Below the pieces are notes generated by a model. It was not told where the DNA came from. It saw only the letters and a list, made by a program, of their open reading frames with translations, and searched no databases. DNA of 64,000 nucleotides from Physcia stellaris (taxonomy: Eukaryota; Ascomycota; Lecanoromycetes; Caliciales; Physciaceae), in assembly GCA_018902385.1 (NCBI GenBank), contig JABSSW010000008.1:744001-808000 (forward strand), given 5' to 3'. How positions within the stretch are numbered: the first letter of the stretch is position 1; every line of letters begins with the position of its first letter. The position numbers and the translations under genes are program-made. Below, piece after piece: positions 1-10,887 of the stretch.

Positions 1-2
1 TG

Positions 3-554
3 TGTCTCAACGCTATTAGAGCGCTGGGCGTGGATTGGGGGAGGGTGCCTGTGCATTTGGCGCTGAGGGTGTGTTTGGATAGTAGATCGAGGGAGGAAGC
101 GGTGCGGAGGGTGAAGGAGATGGGCGTAGCGAGTGCGTGTAATATTTTTGTTGCGGATGCCAGCGGTGCGGTGGGGTTGGAGTGTAGCCATCGAGATGTT
201 GTGGAGCTGGCTGCGGCTGAGGATGGGGTCTTGTGCCATACCAATCACTTTGTGGTGCAGCACACTGGGGTGGATGATTACTTGCAGTGGGCGGATTCGA
301 AGCCCCGGTTGGAACGGGTGGAGGAATTGGTTCGGGGAATGGGGAAGGGTCATGGGAAGGTGGGTGGAGAGGAAATAGAGAAGATATTGGAAGATGAACA
401 GGGTTGGCCGGCAAGCATTTGTCGAGAGCAAATCAAGGGGAGCATGGCGGAAACGTTGTTTAGTGTGGTTATGGACTTGCAAAGGAAGAAGGGTAGGGTG
501 AGGATAGGAAGGCCGGCCAAGGTTCAGGAGGTAGTGGAGCTGATGCCTCTGTGA
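3..554 (+). CDS. Acyltransferase of the penicillin/C45 family, 3' part only
   Basis: The frame is open from the window edge and stops at 552-554, so the 5' end lies outside. It encodes about 183 residues. The order is typical of the C45 / isopenicillin-N acyltransferase family: a CLNAIRALGVDWGRVPVHLA segment, then GVASACNIFVADASG, then GLECSHRDV, then CHTNHFV. This family consists of self-cleaving N-terminal-nucleophile hydrolases; the nucleophile cysteine and N-terminal part would be upstream. Many fungi carry such paralogs without making penicillin, so no substrate can be inferred. The first displayed start in this frame is GTG at 30, which is internal. No introns are seen. Confidence 0.75.
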   Translation, partial: CLNAIRALGVDWGRVPVHLALRVCLDSRSREEAVRRVKEMGVASACNIFVADASGAVGLECSHRDVVELAAAEDGVLCHTNHFVVQHTGVDDYLQWADSKPRLERVEELVRGMGKGHGKVGGEEIEKILEDEQGWPASICREQIKGSMAETLFSVVMDLQRKKGRVRIGRPAKVQEVVELMPL

Positions 555-1970
555 AAAGTTGAACTGCAGCAGCCAAGTCGATCTTGTGCTTTGCTGACAC
601 CCCTTTCAGACTTCGAGTCGTTGATACATGGATTAGATTGCTGATATGTCAAGCAACACAGTCGTTGATCTTGGCTATGCGTGATGCTCTAAACGATATC
701 GACGAGACGCAGCAAAATGGAAGATCTCGGTCTCGCTCTGCCATCAAAGACTTCGGAAAACACCTCGAGAGCACAGCATCCAATCCACCCTCATCTCCAC
801 AAACTCAACCCACCAACCAAAATCAACGCCTTGAACTGAACCATCCCAAAACCATCTCGTCCAAAAAAGAACTCAGCACCCGCAATACCAACCTCAAACT
901 CCAGATGTACATCCAGCCAGAACCCTCAATCTCCATCAACCAATCAGCCTAGCACCAGCCAAAATCACCATCTTGAACCAAACCATCCCAAAATCATCTC
1001 GTCCAAAAAAAGAACTCAGCACCCGCAACACCAACTTCAATCCCAAACTACAAACACACATCCATCCAGAACCCTCAATCCCCATCAACCAGTCACAGCA
1101 TCCCCACAGTCCTAGATCTCCAGTACATGGCAACACTTTATTCCCCCTCCCATTCCCCGGAACCGGAAATCCTGTGCTTTTTGCTCTGCTGAGAGATCGC
1201 TATGATGAGTGATCTCATCATGAACGGATTGATGGCTTGTGTGCCTCTCCCTTTTCACGTCTATCTACCCTCATCTCGCTGATTCCTCGAAAGAATGCCA
1301 TACTCTCCGCTCCTTACCATCTCCTTCTATTCCTATTTCTTCCATATCTCGATCCCTGTTCTCGTGCAGCCTTTTCTTTTCGTTACATCTCCATCACGCA
1401 AATCTTCTCACTTTCTCTTCCCACCTCAATCTCAATTCCAATCCCCATCTCCAATTCCACTATTCGCATCCGCATCACGTCCATAGCCCACAACCCGAAT
1501 ACCCCCACATCTTTCTCTTTCAGCTCCCCCAACAATCTTGAGAGGAGGAGGGCGAGAAGGGGAAGGGGAGCTTACATGCCAATTGGAGTGTCTAGCTAGT
1601 ATGGGAGGTCGATCACTTTACATTTTCCATAGATACACTTTTCTTGTCGAAAGGGGCGTTGAGCGTGTGGACAATTGTAACGTTGCCGATGAAAGACCAC
1701 TGGAAGAGGAGGAATGTTGTCCTTATAAAGTATCGTAATACTGGATATACGAAATCGAGAAATGCCGTTTCGGATGGACGATAGACCGATAACCGGTTTT
1801 CTATTCATTCAGAACTCTATAGTCTTGAACATTCAGATTTTCGCCACCCTCGAAAACAGGTTGCCTTTGTTCGATGCCTGGTTCTAGATCCAGAAACTCC
1901 AGCGCTGATGCAGTATATCAAAGAAACAAACGCCCTAGCTATGCAGCAAAGCTCTACCAACACCGCCCCG
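555..1970. other. Intergenic, no gene seen
   Basis: Convergent 3' ends of the C45 gene and the carrier-like gene. It holds a 142-bp tandem duplication (811-1095), an inverted repeat with arms ATGATGAG/CTCATCAT at 1202-1221, and a long pyrimidine-rich tract at about 1237-1530. The open frames here are low-complexity and match no family I know. Confidence 0.6.
811..1095. repeat. Tandem duplication, two 142-bp units
   Basis: Unit 1 starts at 811 (CACCAACCAAAATCA) and unit 2 at 953 (CACCAGCCAAAATCA), a period of 142 bp. Both contain CATCCCAAAA, CTCGTCCAAAAAA, GAACTCAGCACCCGCAA and CCAGAACCCTCAAT in order, diverged by scattered substitutions and small indels. The units are C- and A-rich and do not keep a common reading frame, so this looks like non-coding duplication. 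Confidence 0.8.
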
Positions 1971-2966
1971 CTAATGGCACGTCCCCATCAAATTCCTCCT
2001 GACGCCACCATTAACCACACCACCAACCCCAAAGGCCGGTACAATTCTACACATCCGAGCAAAACTGCTCCCAAGCCAATTTTTCCCCACTTTCCCCACT
2101 CTTGCCTTCCAGCTCACGCCAGGTCGGTTGTAGAGATCCAAGCCCCATAAATGCAGCGGCGTGCTGAATAGTTGGATCGCGGCCGGAGCAAGGAATTGAG
2201 CAACGCTGGCTCGAGAGATTTGCTTCTCGACAGAGTGAGATAAGGGAAGCAGGGGCGCGATGAGAGGCGGAAGATTGAAGGATGCGAAGATCGTCATTGA
2301 GTCTCGGAGCGCGAACAGCGCCAAGCTTGACCTGGGAACTGGTCGAGGTGGTAACATGGTGGACGTTCGAGCGCCGAACATTTTCGCGTATTGACTGTCT
2401 TTGTAGAGACATAGGCTCATGTTCACGCCCGATGTCGCCAGGAATTTAGCTGGACCGGCAGTGGTTGAGTCCGATGACTGGCATTGGACGGTGCTGGAGA
2501 TAGTGTCTATGGTATTGGCCGTGGCATACGTGCCAAAGTATAGTCCTGATATCAGGAGAAAAGGCCGCGAGGCGAGAAACAGGTGAGGTCGAGTGACGAG
2601 AGAACCGAGCGATGTAATGATGGAGGCACCCAGTCGTGACCGACCAGATGCATTCTCAATGATAGCTCTACCAGAATTGATTAGTACGATAAGTCTTCAA
2701 AGACGGGCGAATATTGCGGAACGCGTCGATGAGAGGTCGAGCGCTTACCGGTCGATGATGGTGATTAGAGGGGAAACCAAGCCTGACGCACACGCAGCGG
2801 CTGTAAGATCTGAGGTGACCCGCCATGGAAGATCCTTGGTATTCCAAGTTGACTCCTTTAATGGAAAGGCTTTGGGAGCAACGATGCTGGGCTTTGGATT
2901 AAAATCTGGAAGGGCTCTGTCGCCCACGTTTTCCTGAAGACCATTGCGGTCAACTTCACGGGTCAT
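1971..2966 (-). CDS. Carrier-like multi-pass membrane protein
   Basis: Two exons on the minus strand: 2749-2966 and 1971-2667. The donor is GTAAGC and the acceptor CTGGTAG, with a TACTAAT branch site. The join gives 304 residues, close to the usual length of mitochondrial carrier proteins. Several hydrophobic segments alternate with short polar loops (for example RPFLLISGLYFGTYATAN, and later RASVAQFLAPAAIQL, LHLWGLDLYNRPG, RMCRIVPAFGVGGVVN). I recognise the overall look of a conserved fungal carrier-superfamily-like protein, but I do not see a clear PX[DE]XX[KR] signature, so transport function and substrate are not supported. Confidence 0.5.
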
Positions 2967-3307
2967 GATCTTCTTTCATCACTAAGCAAGCTTTGCAGAT
3001 GCATAGCAACTCGATTGAGGAGGGCCTTGAACGTCTAGATTAGTCCTTGAATGATTGTGCAGAGATTGAGCGTCTTGAAAATTCCGTCACAGGAAGGTGA
3101 GGTAAGCGCCGATTCCGCTGTGCGCTAGTGAGGCTAGCTCAAATCAGGAAGATAAGCATGTGCAAAACAGTTCTCCCGACATCGGAAGCTTGATTGATGA
3201 TTATACTCGGCAAGAAATTTGTGTAAATGAAGTACTGATTGACAAGATATTGTGAGGTGTTACGGCGAAAGTAGGCCGACCATGACAGTTTCGATCTATG
3301 TGGCGTC
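2967..3307. other. Intergenic promoter region
   Basis: 341 bp between the start of the carrier-like gene and the 3' end of the lyase gene, both on the minus strand. No gene or repeat seen. Confidence 0.5.
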
Positions 3308-4777
3308 CTAGGAAGGCGGAGCTCCATTAGATCTGGCATGAAAGCCACCACCAGTTCTGAGCTGCACAGCTCCTGCTTGGACGAGCTACACCGTGGTTAG
3401 TCGGATGCCGGATTCCAGAACAGATGGTGATGGACAAACTCACAGCTGTGCTCAAATCGTCTATGAGATCGTCAGCATCCTCGATGCCTACACAAAGGCG
3501 GATAATGTCTTCCGGCAACGCTCTCTCTTTCCTAGTCTTCACATCGATGCTGGCGTGGCTCATCTTGCAAGGCATGCTTATCAAGCTGTTGACGCATCCA
3601 AAGGAGACGCTGATAGTCCATAATTTGGCAGCGGCCACTATACGTTCGCTGAGTTCTTGATCGCCAGTTTCAAAGGATAGAACGGCACCTGAGCCGCGAG
3701 CCATGGAATGATGTAAATCGTACTGTGGGTGGGATTTGAGGCCTGGATAACGCACTTTGAACCCATGGGATTCGAGAAATTCTGCTATGCGCTGCGCATT
3801 TAGCTGTTGTTGCTCGAGGCGTACTTTCAACGTCTTGATACCCCTCATGAGTAGCCATGAGTCGAAAGGTGATAGACCGCAGCCAGAAGCATTGATCGTG
3901 AAATAAAGCTTCTCGCCAAGAGCACTACTATTGACAGCTAGGACTCCTGCCATAAGATCGTGGTGGCCTGAAAGATATTTAGTTCCACTCTCGTAGACAA
4001 TGTCTGCCCCCAGATCTAGCGGGTTGAATAACAGGGGCGAAAGCATGGTATTGTCCATAGCCACCAGTGCGTTGGGGTTAGCTTCATGTGCTTGTGCAGC
4101 GATAGTGCGTATGTCGACGATTTTGATCAATGGATTTGTCGGGCTTTCCAGTAGTACCATTGCAGTCTTGGACCCAAGGACTTGCCTTACGGTCTCTGTG
4201 TTGGTCGTATCAACATGATGAACAATTATGCCAGCGTTATCGGCAAGGTATTTCAGTAGGCGATTTGTGCCACCGTACAAGTCGTCCCCAGTCACAACCT
4301 CATCGCCAGGCCTCAGTAATCTTGTTATCACGTCCAAGGCGGCCATGCCGGAACCAACGACGAGAGCTCGCTCTGCAGACATGATCTTTGCAAGATGCCT
4401 TTCTAGATGTGTTCGAGTAGGGTTTCCTGATCTTGTATAGTCATATTCGCCAGCTGGCTCTCCGGGTCTTTGCTTAAAAGTTGCGCTCTATAATACCAAA
4501 ATATTAGTATGATGCGCGTAAGTGAGCTGGTATTTCATTCTTCGGCCACGGACAGGCCACATACCTGGTATATAGGAGTACTACTGGCATTGTACTGATC
4601 ATTTCCTTCTGTATAGACTAATTCGGTTGCAAAGGCATATTTCCGACCATTTTGAGGAGTTGATGGAGCTGGCGAAGGCGGCAAATCATGTCCATCAAGA
4701 TCAATCTTTGAGAATGCTTTCGTTGGAGGCTGAGATTTGGAGGACGACCCACTCAGGTCTTCACCGAATCCTGACAT
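3308..4777 (-). CDS. Cystathionine beta-lyase
   Basis: Three exons: 4565-4777, 3444-4487 and 3308-3385, all joined in phase 0, giving 444 residues. A PLP-dependent enzyme of the Cys/Met metabolism family that cleaves cystathionine to homocysteine, pyruvate and ammonia in methionine synthesis. Seen: the entry motif EYDYTRSGNPTR, the GSGMAALDV cofactor loop, MDNTMLSP, and YESGTKYLSGHHDLMAGV, in which the Lys after SGT is the expected PLP Schiff-base lysine. The SFGCVNSLISMPCKMSHA region favours beta-lyase over gamma-lyase, though the two cannot be fully separated by eye. The last exon supplies the short LVQAG tail. The 71-residue first exon is Ser/Pro-rich before the conserved core. Confidence 0.85.
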
Positions 4778-5356
4778 GGTACAATAACTTGAATATTACT
4801 GTTCGAAGCTCTGGTTGGTGAGGAGCGATGGTTTGAGTCGCAGTGGTCGATTCTAGTGTAATTTGTTTAATTGGGGTCTGAGGGAAAGTACAGATTGTTA
4901 GATGGCGTGGTTGGATTGTTCAAGAGTGTCTATCTCGATGTTTGCTCAAGAGGGAAGATGATTGCAATGTTTTTCTACCCCAGGATCGCGAATGCACCTG
5001 ACAGCTAGCGCAGATGACGCCATCTGAGCTGCTCTAAAAGGCTAAAGCTGTCTTGACGGGCAATGTTCCGACGTTCCGTTTAGTTCCTTTCGTCTAAACA
5101 AGACACATCATAAGCTCAAAGATGTAATAGAGTACTCCGTATATATGAGCAAAATTTGCTTGCTTGCTTGGACTGTCTGCTTACCCGTGCGAGGAATGAC
5201 TAGATCAAGCTCAAGACGGCTCACTTACACGATAAGAGGCTTTCATGATGTACTCATACCATAGCCCACCAACACCAAGCATCAGACGATTCCTGACATT
5301 CAAACCCTCCCCACGAGGACACCATACACCTGGGACTCCGTCACCATGTACCCTGC
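4778..5356. other. Intergenic promoter region
   Basis: 579 bp upstream of the lyase gene, also holding the 3' side of CSM1. A TATATAT stretch near 5140 and a short TTGC tandem (about 5156-5170) are the only features noticed. Confidence 0.5.
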
Positions 5357-7069
5357 CTATTCGTCTTCACTGGCCACGTGTTGCTTCTTCATCAGCGTAT
5401 CTACAACCCTGCCGTAGAAATGAGCGGCCTGACTTCTGGGAAATGTTATCTCTTCACTCAGATAGTCAGGAAGAAGCTGCAGGATGTCTCGATCGCGGTT
5501 GCTGTCTAGCAGCGGCGTGTATTTGATGTCTGCCTCATCGTAGGGAACGTCGGTATCGTTTGCTACCGAGATCTTGAAATGAAGTGCTGTAAGAGGTTAA
5601 TATCGATTCTGCAGCTTTGTGGTAATTCACAAAGAAACAACTCACTGCCGTTCCTTCCCGTCTGGATACAATCGTACACATCCTCATCTTCGGTTTTGTC
5701 CACGCCTCGCAGGATCAGTCCCGTAAGGTCGCTGTACAAATCTTCTTTGAGTTGGGCTACTTGTGCTGCTTGCGCGGCTTCTGCACTTCCAACCATGATT
5801 GTGCGTGCCTGCGACTTGCCCTTGACAGTACTCCCTGGAGTCTTGCCTGCATGTACACTTTCAACCACCGATGAAGCACGAACGTTGGCCAGTTTGGCTT
5901 GCAGGGCTTTGTTCTCGTTCTGTGCCTCTGTGAGAGAGGTGTTCAGAAGAGCAAGCTTCGAGTTGGCAGTAGCCAAATCATTGTCTTTAGTCGCTATTTG
6001 TTTTGAGAGAAGCTTTGATTCATGGGCCAAGGCCTTTTGTACTGCGAGATCCTTCCGCAAGGAAGCGATAAGATCATTGGCCGCTGTAGGGATTAATCAA
6101 CAGATATTGTTTCGACAAGGACGCTAGCCACTTACCTTTTGACTTGGCTTCTGACTGGGCTTTCAATTTGTCAAAATTTGCGTCTGCTTCCTTGACGCCT
6201 ACTTCACGGAGGCTGTCGTACCGCATCTGCAGGTTGTCGACCATTTTGGTCATCTCTCCAAGCTTTCTACGTAAGGCAGGATCACTGCCTATCCGTTCGG
6301 TATCTGAGGCACTCCCTGCTCGCCTTCGATTAACGGGAGGCTGTCGAGCTCTGGAGCCTGCCCGAAGATTGCTAGTTTGGCGATAGACGGACTGGGGCAT
6401 CTCGTCCTCATCTTCTTCTGGAACACTTGAGGGATCAACATCCATCGGCTCTGCTTGAGTCTCAGGGATTTCTTTCGATGCTCCTATTTGTCCTGCGGCT
6501 TGGTTTGGCACATCTGGATGGGCGGGTTGCTTCCGAAGAAAGCCAGCAACTCCATTACGTATTGGTGTATACTCAAACTCTCCGTCTCTCTCAGTAGCCT
6601 TAGGTTGTGGTTTCGACTCCTTTGGCGCCGGCTTTCTCCCTCTCGTTGACTTCTTGCGTTCTGGTACCTCTTTAGCAAGGGGCTGCTCATCCATAGAAGC
6701 GTCATCTATAGGGTCTGTCTCTTGATTTGTCGGCTTGTTGACGTCCTCGACCTCTTCTGTTTCACTTGCATGTTGGACATTCGTCTGCTCCTTCAGGGGC
6801 ACCCGCTTCCCAGTAGCCCGCTTTTTCGGTGCTGTCTTTTTTCTCCCAGGCATTGCTCCTCCAACTGTACGTTTTGCTGGTACCTTAGGCTTGCTGAACT
6901 TGGCTGAAGCAGGTCTTCCTCGTCGGGCGCCTCTCTTACCTGGCGCTGTGTTGTTTTCTTGGTTGGAGTCTGGAGAAGGCTGGGCTTGGGGCTCGGCGCT
7001 ATTGAGCTCGTCATCCATATCTGTGTCTTCCATTGATGGCAGAGTGGTCGTAGTCTTTGTTTTTGGCAT
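5357..7069 (-). CDS. CSM1: Monopolin complex subunit Csm1/Pcs1
   Basis: Three exons: 6136-7069, 5646-6083 and 5357-5586, giving 533 residues. Role known for the family: Csm1/Pcs1 dimers cross-link kinetochore components and condensin so that one kinetochore binds one pole, and they act at rDNA. Seen: a basic, Pro/Lys-rich disordered N-terminus (residues 1-230), a long coiled coil (about 255-400), then a C-terminal globular segment starting HFKISVAND with DVPYDEADIKYTP and ending PRSQAAHFYGRVVDTLMKK, the signature of the Csm1/Pcs1 C-terminal domain. The frame is open to 7114, but that codon is GTG; the first ATG is 7067-7069 on the minus strand and I use it. Confidence 0.85.
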
Positions 7070-7275
7070 CTTGGAATCACTCAATGAATTCTGAACGATT
7101 GAGGCTTCCGACACGTTTTACGTGGGTGTTGACGTGGATTGTCTCGATTGTTTACAGTATTCTAGGAATGGCTAGCTCCGAACCCCGATGACGACGGGAC
7201 TTGGCACAGGCACGATTTAGCACTTTTCTGGCTTGCGGATTATGATCTTCACTATATTATTACGCCGTTCAAGCA

Positions 7276-8655
7276 ATGTCGAGTGGGAGGAAGCTTGGGC
7301 TGCTCCAAGACCTAATACTCATAGCTGCCGCCGTATGTCCTTAAAGCTCCGCTCCACCACACTCTAGAATAATGCCAAAGAAATATCGCTAACAGCAGTT
7401 CTCACAGAACGTCTCCGTCTACTACCTCGTCCGCTACGCATTAACCCGCTTCGAAGCTCAAGGTGAACAAGAATCGACAAACAAGCGGTCAGCAGCCGCG
7501 GCTGTCCTCCGAAAGCTCGACAGACGGACAGAGGAAGACGATGAAAAAAACGACGATGGCCGGAGCCGAAGATCAAGAAAAGAAGACCTCGTTCTCACCC
7601 AATATGAGCAGACCGTTGCCATGGACGTCGTCGCACCAGAAGACATCCCGGTGACATTCGAAGGCAAGCCTGCGCCCCAACTCCTGTGTCCCCAATCGCC
7701 TTCATCGAGCACAATCAAGCTAACATCTCCAAAACCAAAAGACATCGGCGGCCTCACCTCCATCATTTCCGAACTCAAAGAATCCGTCATCTACCCCCTC
7801 ACCATGCCGCACCTATACACCTCACATTCCTCCCTGCTCTCCGCCCCCTCGGGCGTCCTCCTCTACGGCCCCCCCGGCTGCGGCAAAACCATGCTCGCCA
7901 AAGCCCTCGCGCACGAATCCGGCGCCACGTTCATAAACCTGCACATTTCCACGCTCACCGAGAAATGGTACGGCGACAGCAACAAGCTGGTCAACGCCGT
8001 GTTCTCGCTCGCTGGGAAACTGCAGCCCAGCATCGTTTTCATCGACGAGATTGACGCCGTGCTGGGCACGCGGCGCAGCGGGGAGCATGAAGCGAGCGGG
8101 ATGGTCAAGGCCGAGTTCATGACGCTGTGGGATGGCCTGACGAGCGCGAACGCCGAGGGCAAAGCGCAGCGGATACTAGTCCTGGGAGCCACGAACCGGA
8201 TACAGGATATCGATGAGGCGATACTGAGGCGGATGCCGAAGAAGTTCGCGGTCTCGCTTCCTAATGCTTCGCAGCGGTTGCGTATACTGGGGCTTATACT
8301 CAAGGATACGAAGGTTGATAAGGATAATTTCGATCTCGAGTACCTTGTCCGCGTCATGGCGGGGTGTTCGGGGAGCGATATCAAGGAGGCGTGCCGTGAC
8401 GCGGCGATGGTGCCTGTGAGGGAGTTTATACGGCAGAAACAGGCGGCTGGGGCGCGGATGGATGCTGTTAATGCGAGTGATGTGAGGGGTCTGAGGACGG
8501 GCGATTTCTTTGGGTCTGCCGGGGGCATGAAAGTGCAGAGTCAGCTAGGAGGCAGAGGGGCGCCGAAGTCGCTGGATCGAAGGACTGATAGTGAGGGTTT
8601 CGTCACGGAGAGCGAGGGGGATGTGGCGGAGGATACGGAGCAGTCTATGGATTAG
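7276..8655 (+). CDS. MSP1: Mitochondrial AAA extractase Msp1/ATAD1
   Basis: Exons 7276-7332, 7408-7663 and 7742-8655 give 408 residues. Msp1 pulls mislocalised tail-anchored proteins out of the outer mitochondrial membrane. Seen: an N-terminal membrane segment (about residues 8-28) that is assembled only after the first splice (GTATGT donor at 7333), the linker YEQTVAMDVVAPEDIPVTFE, Walker A GPPGCGKT, pore loop KWYGDS, Walker B VFIDEID, ATNR and the arginine-finger region ILRRMPKKF. The stretch 7664-7741 is in frame and could be read through, adding 26 residues between VTFE and DIGGL; it has GC-AG borders and a GCTAAC branch site, and removing it restores VTFEDIGGL exactly. Confidence 0.92.
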
Positions 8656-8783
8656 ATGCATGCTGAGGATGCAGATGCGGAAGTCAATGTAGATATGATA
8701 CCCAGGGAGCTTTGGGGCGTTTGACTGGGCACCTGTTCTGCTTTCGAAATGGTATACGTGCATGGCTATTTTATGTTGGCATA

Positions 8784-8842
8784 CTCGTGACGCCCAGAAG
8801 TGAGCTTAAATTAGGGTTAGGGTTAGCGGTTACTGCCCGCTT
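8784..8842 (+). repeat. Left terminal inverted repeat with telomere-like units
   Basis: Begins CTCGTGACGCCCAGAAG and runs through TTAGGGTTAGGGTTAG at 8811-8826 to TGCCCGCTT. It matches the reverse complement of 10886-10947 over almost its whole length, with a handful of substitutions and small indels. Confidence 0.93.
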
Positions 8843-8896
8843 GCAGACCAAAACAATAAACAAACCTCCTGCAATCAAGTCTTATTAATTATTACC

Positions 8897-10360
8897 ATGG
8901 CTCCACACGGTTCTGAAATTACTTATGCGCTTCGCTGTGTTATCATTACAAATCACTGTCTGTACGACTCAAGTTTTGAAGAGATTGAAGCGAAAACGAA
9001 AGTGAAAAAGCTGACCGCGGAAAACATCTACAAGAAAGCCCGATTTCGGGCTGAAAATGATGATTTCAACGACTTACTTCAGAACTGCGAAGACGTTAAG
9101 CGTACTGAACGGTTTACACGTGTAGAAAATGATAATGTGACGTCAACAAAGATCAAAAAGATCATGTTGAAGCATTCTAACATGCAGTCATACATTGCTG
9201 TAATGAATCAGAAAAACGTTGATATTCCCGGCAAGAAAAGATCTTCTCGTTCTCTAATTGAACGCATACAGCATGAACATCAACATTTCGATGATAAGAA
9301 TCATGAAGTGAACGAATTGATGCGTGAACGAACTGCAAAGAAGTCTCGTATTGATGCGAAACACGACAAGAAAAAAAAAAGCTTTTGCGATTGATGTATG
9401 AAAAAAATAAACGAAGAAGTCATTTTCATCTGTACAAACGAAACGTTTCATGAAATGGAAATTAAATCGAGTCCTGAAAACGTTACTCGGCCAAAAAATG
9501 CACTCGTCGAGAATTATAATATACCTCAAGACACTATCGAGTTCACAATAATGCAATGAGGCTGTATATCAACTGAAACTCGCATGAGACTCTATCATAA
9601 CTGAAAAGCTAAAATCGAAAAAAAAAAACGAAAAACTGATCTCGAAAATGCGTTGAAAAATCAACAATTGAAAAAGAAAATTGCGAAAAACCGAAAAAAC
9701 GCCGAAATCCCAGAAACTTGAACATACAACAAGTTTCATGTAGAAATTCTTCTTCGATCTTGCTAAGAAATTACTAACAAAAGCTAAAAAACAAACCGCT
9801 CGATAACTCAATTCAACGAGAAACGTAAAAAGCGCGACGAGACAGAACAAAAGAATTGCAAACGCAAAAGAACCATTAATCAAGTTTTCAAAAAAAACGA
9901 CATCATGTCCATTGACCGAAACTACGATATTACTGATGAGAAGTACATCAATGAAATCGTCACGTCTTACATTCATAAATTCTATTTGAAAGTAAAAGAA
10001 CGAAATCCTGAACGAGAAATGTGATTAATCGAGAACAATACTGAACCGCATCAGAAAACTGCAAAACTTCTGAAACCGATTCGTGAAAGTCTGAGCATAT
10101 TCATCATCGATTGATCATCGAATTCGCCTTATTTGCATTCGATCGAGGACGTATGAAACCCTTTGAAAAGCAGACTGCAATCTACTTGAAAAAAAATTCG
10201 AAAAGTTGCGAAAGTGATGAAAAAAAAAACTTACAAAGCGATAAAAGACGTTTGAAAATCAGACTTTCTGCTCATGAAAACGGACGAAACAATGCTTAAT
10301 TGACGAAACAAATTGCAACGATGTTATGATCTTGACGACGCTTTTCATTTCAAGAGCTAA
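8897..10360 (+). pseudogene. DDE transposase, tryptophan positions read TGA
   Basis: One frame runs 488 codons from ATG 8897 to TAA 10358. Ten in-frame TGA codons interrupt it (9392, 9557, 9602, 9719, 10022, 10112, 10154, 10187, 10253, 10301); several fall exactly where DDE transposases have Trp (before GCIS, after the EM before LIENN, before SSNSPYL, after SIEDV). No TGG codon remains in the frame. Two TAA codons (9764, 9785) sit in a variable linker. The N-terminus is helix-turn-helix-like (SYEEI-type LTAENIYKKA). Two catalytic aspartates appear as asparagine (FICTNET for a DET motif, LIENNTEPH for an EDN motif); the third acidic residue, in NSPYLHSIEDV, is present. The copy cannot encode an active enzyme under the standard code. 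Confidence 0.88.
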
Positions 10361-10395
10361 TTTTTCGACGACGATGAAATCTAGAAAACATCCAC

Positions 10396-10887
10396 TTGAA
10401 ACTTCATGCAAATAACATCTTTCCAAATATACGTTCGAGAAATTCCAGCAATCTGATTCTGTACAAATATAATTTGGATCATTCGAATCGTTATACGGGC
10501 AATATCCCAATGCCGTACTCAACCCAAGAAATCGTTCGCCATCAACGTCATGCCCCCGTTCTGAGTGATATCGCTCGCTCGAGGCGTGAAAACAATAAAA
10601 TCGTGAAACTGAAAAACTCTATGAGCGATAGAAAAGTTGCTTGAATTATCTGTACTGATTAATAGACGAAATCGAGACCTCGAAGAGAAATTTTTACAAA
10701 CTGCATTGACGATAAATTGCACTGTATTTGTCATGACGTCAAAGCTTCGCAGACTGAAAATTTTATTGCGTTTTTGAACGAATTGAACGAAGCAACTAGA
10801 CTATCGAAATTTTCACTGATGCTTAACAAATTAGGTGAAAATAAAGAAAATATTGATTGAGTTACTCCGCATCGTGCGAGGAGATAA
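10396..10887 (+). pseudogene. Second open frame of the transposon, interrupted
   Basis: From ATG 10396 one frame continues to TAA at 10885-10887, touching the right inverted repeat. It is broken by TGA right after RKVA, by TAA-TAG a few codons later and by TGA near the end (before VTPHR). The residues between the stops read smoothly (charged, helical, ending HRARR), suggesting a former second protein or a downstream exon of the transposase. I do not recognise the family. Confidence 0.4.

Noticed and set aside
584-1212. Plus-strand frames at 584-952 and 973-1212
   Set aside because: They cover the two units of the tandem repeat, in differing frames, and are low-complexity.
7070-7114. Longer N-terminus for Csm1 starting at 7114
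   Set aside because: That codon is GTG; fungal nuclear genes start at ATG and the next in-frame ATG is at 7069.
9254-9976. Minus-strand frames within the transposon
   Set aside because: They are Phe/Leu/Ile-rich shadows of the A-rich plus strand and have no motif.
8897-10360. Functional recoding of UGA as tryptophan in the transposase
   Set aside because: Two catalytic Asp positions read Asn and two TAA codons remain, which fits mutational decay better; other genes in the window use TGG for Trp and TGA as stop.
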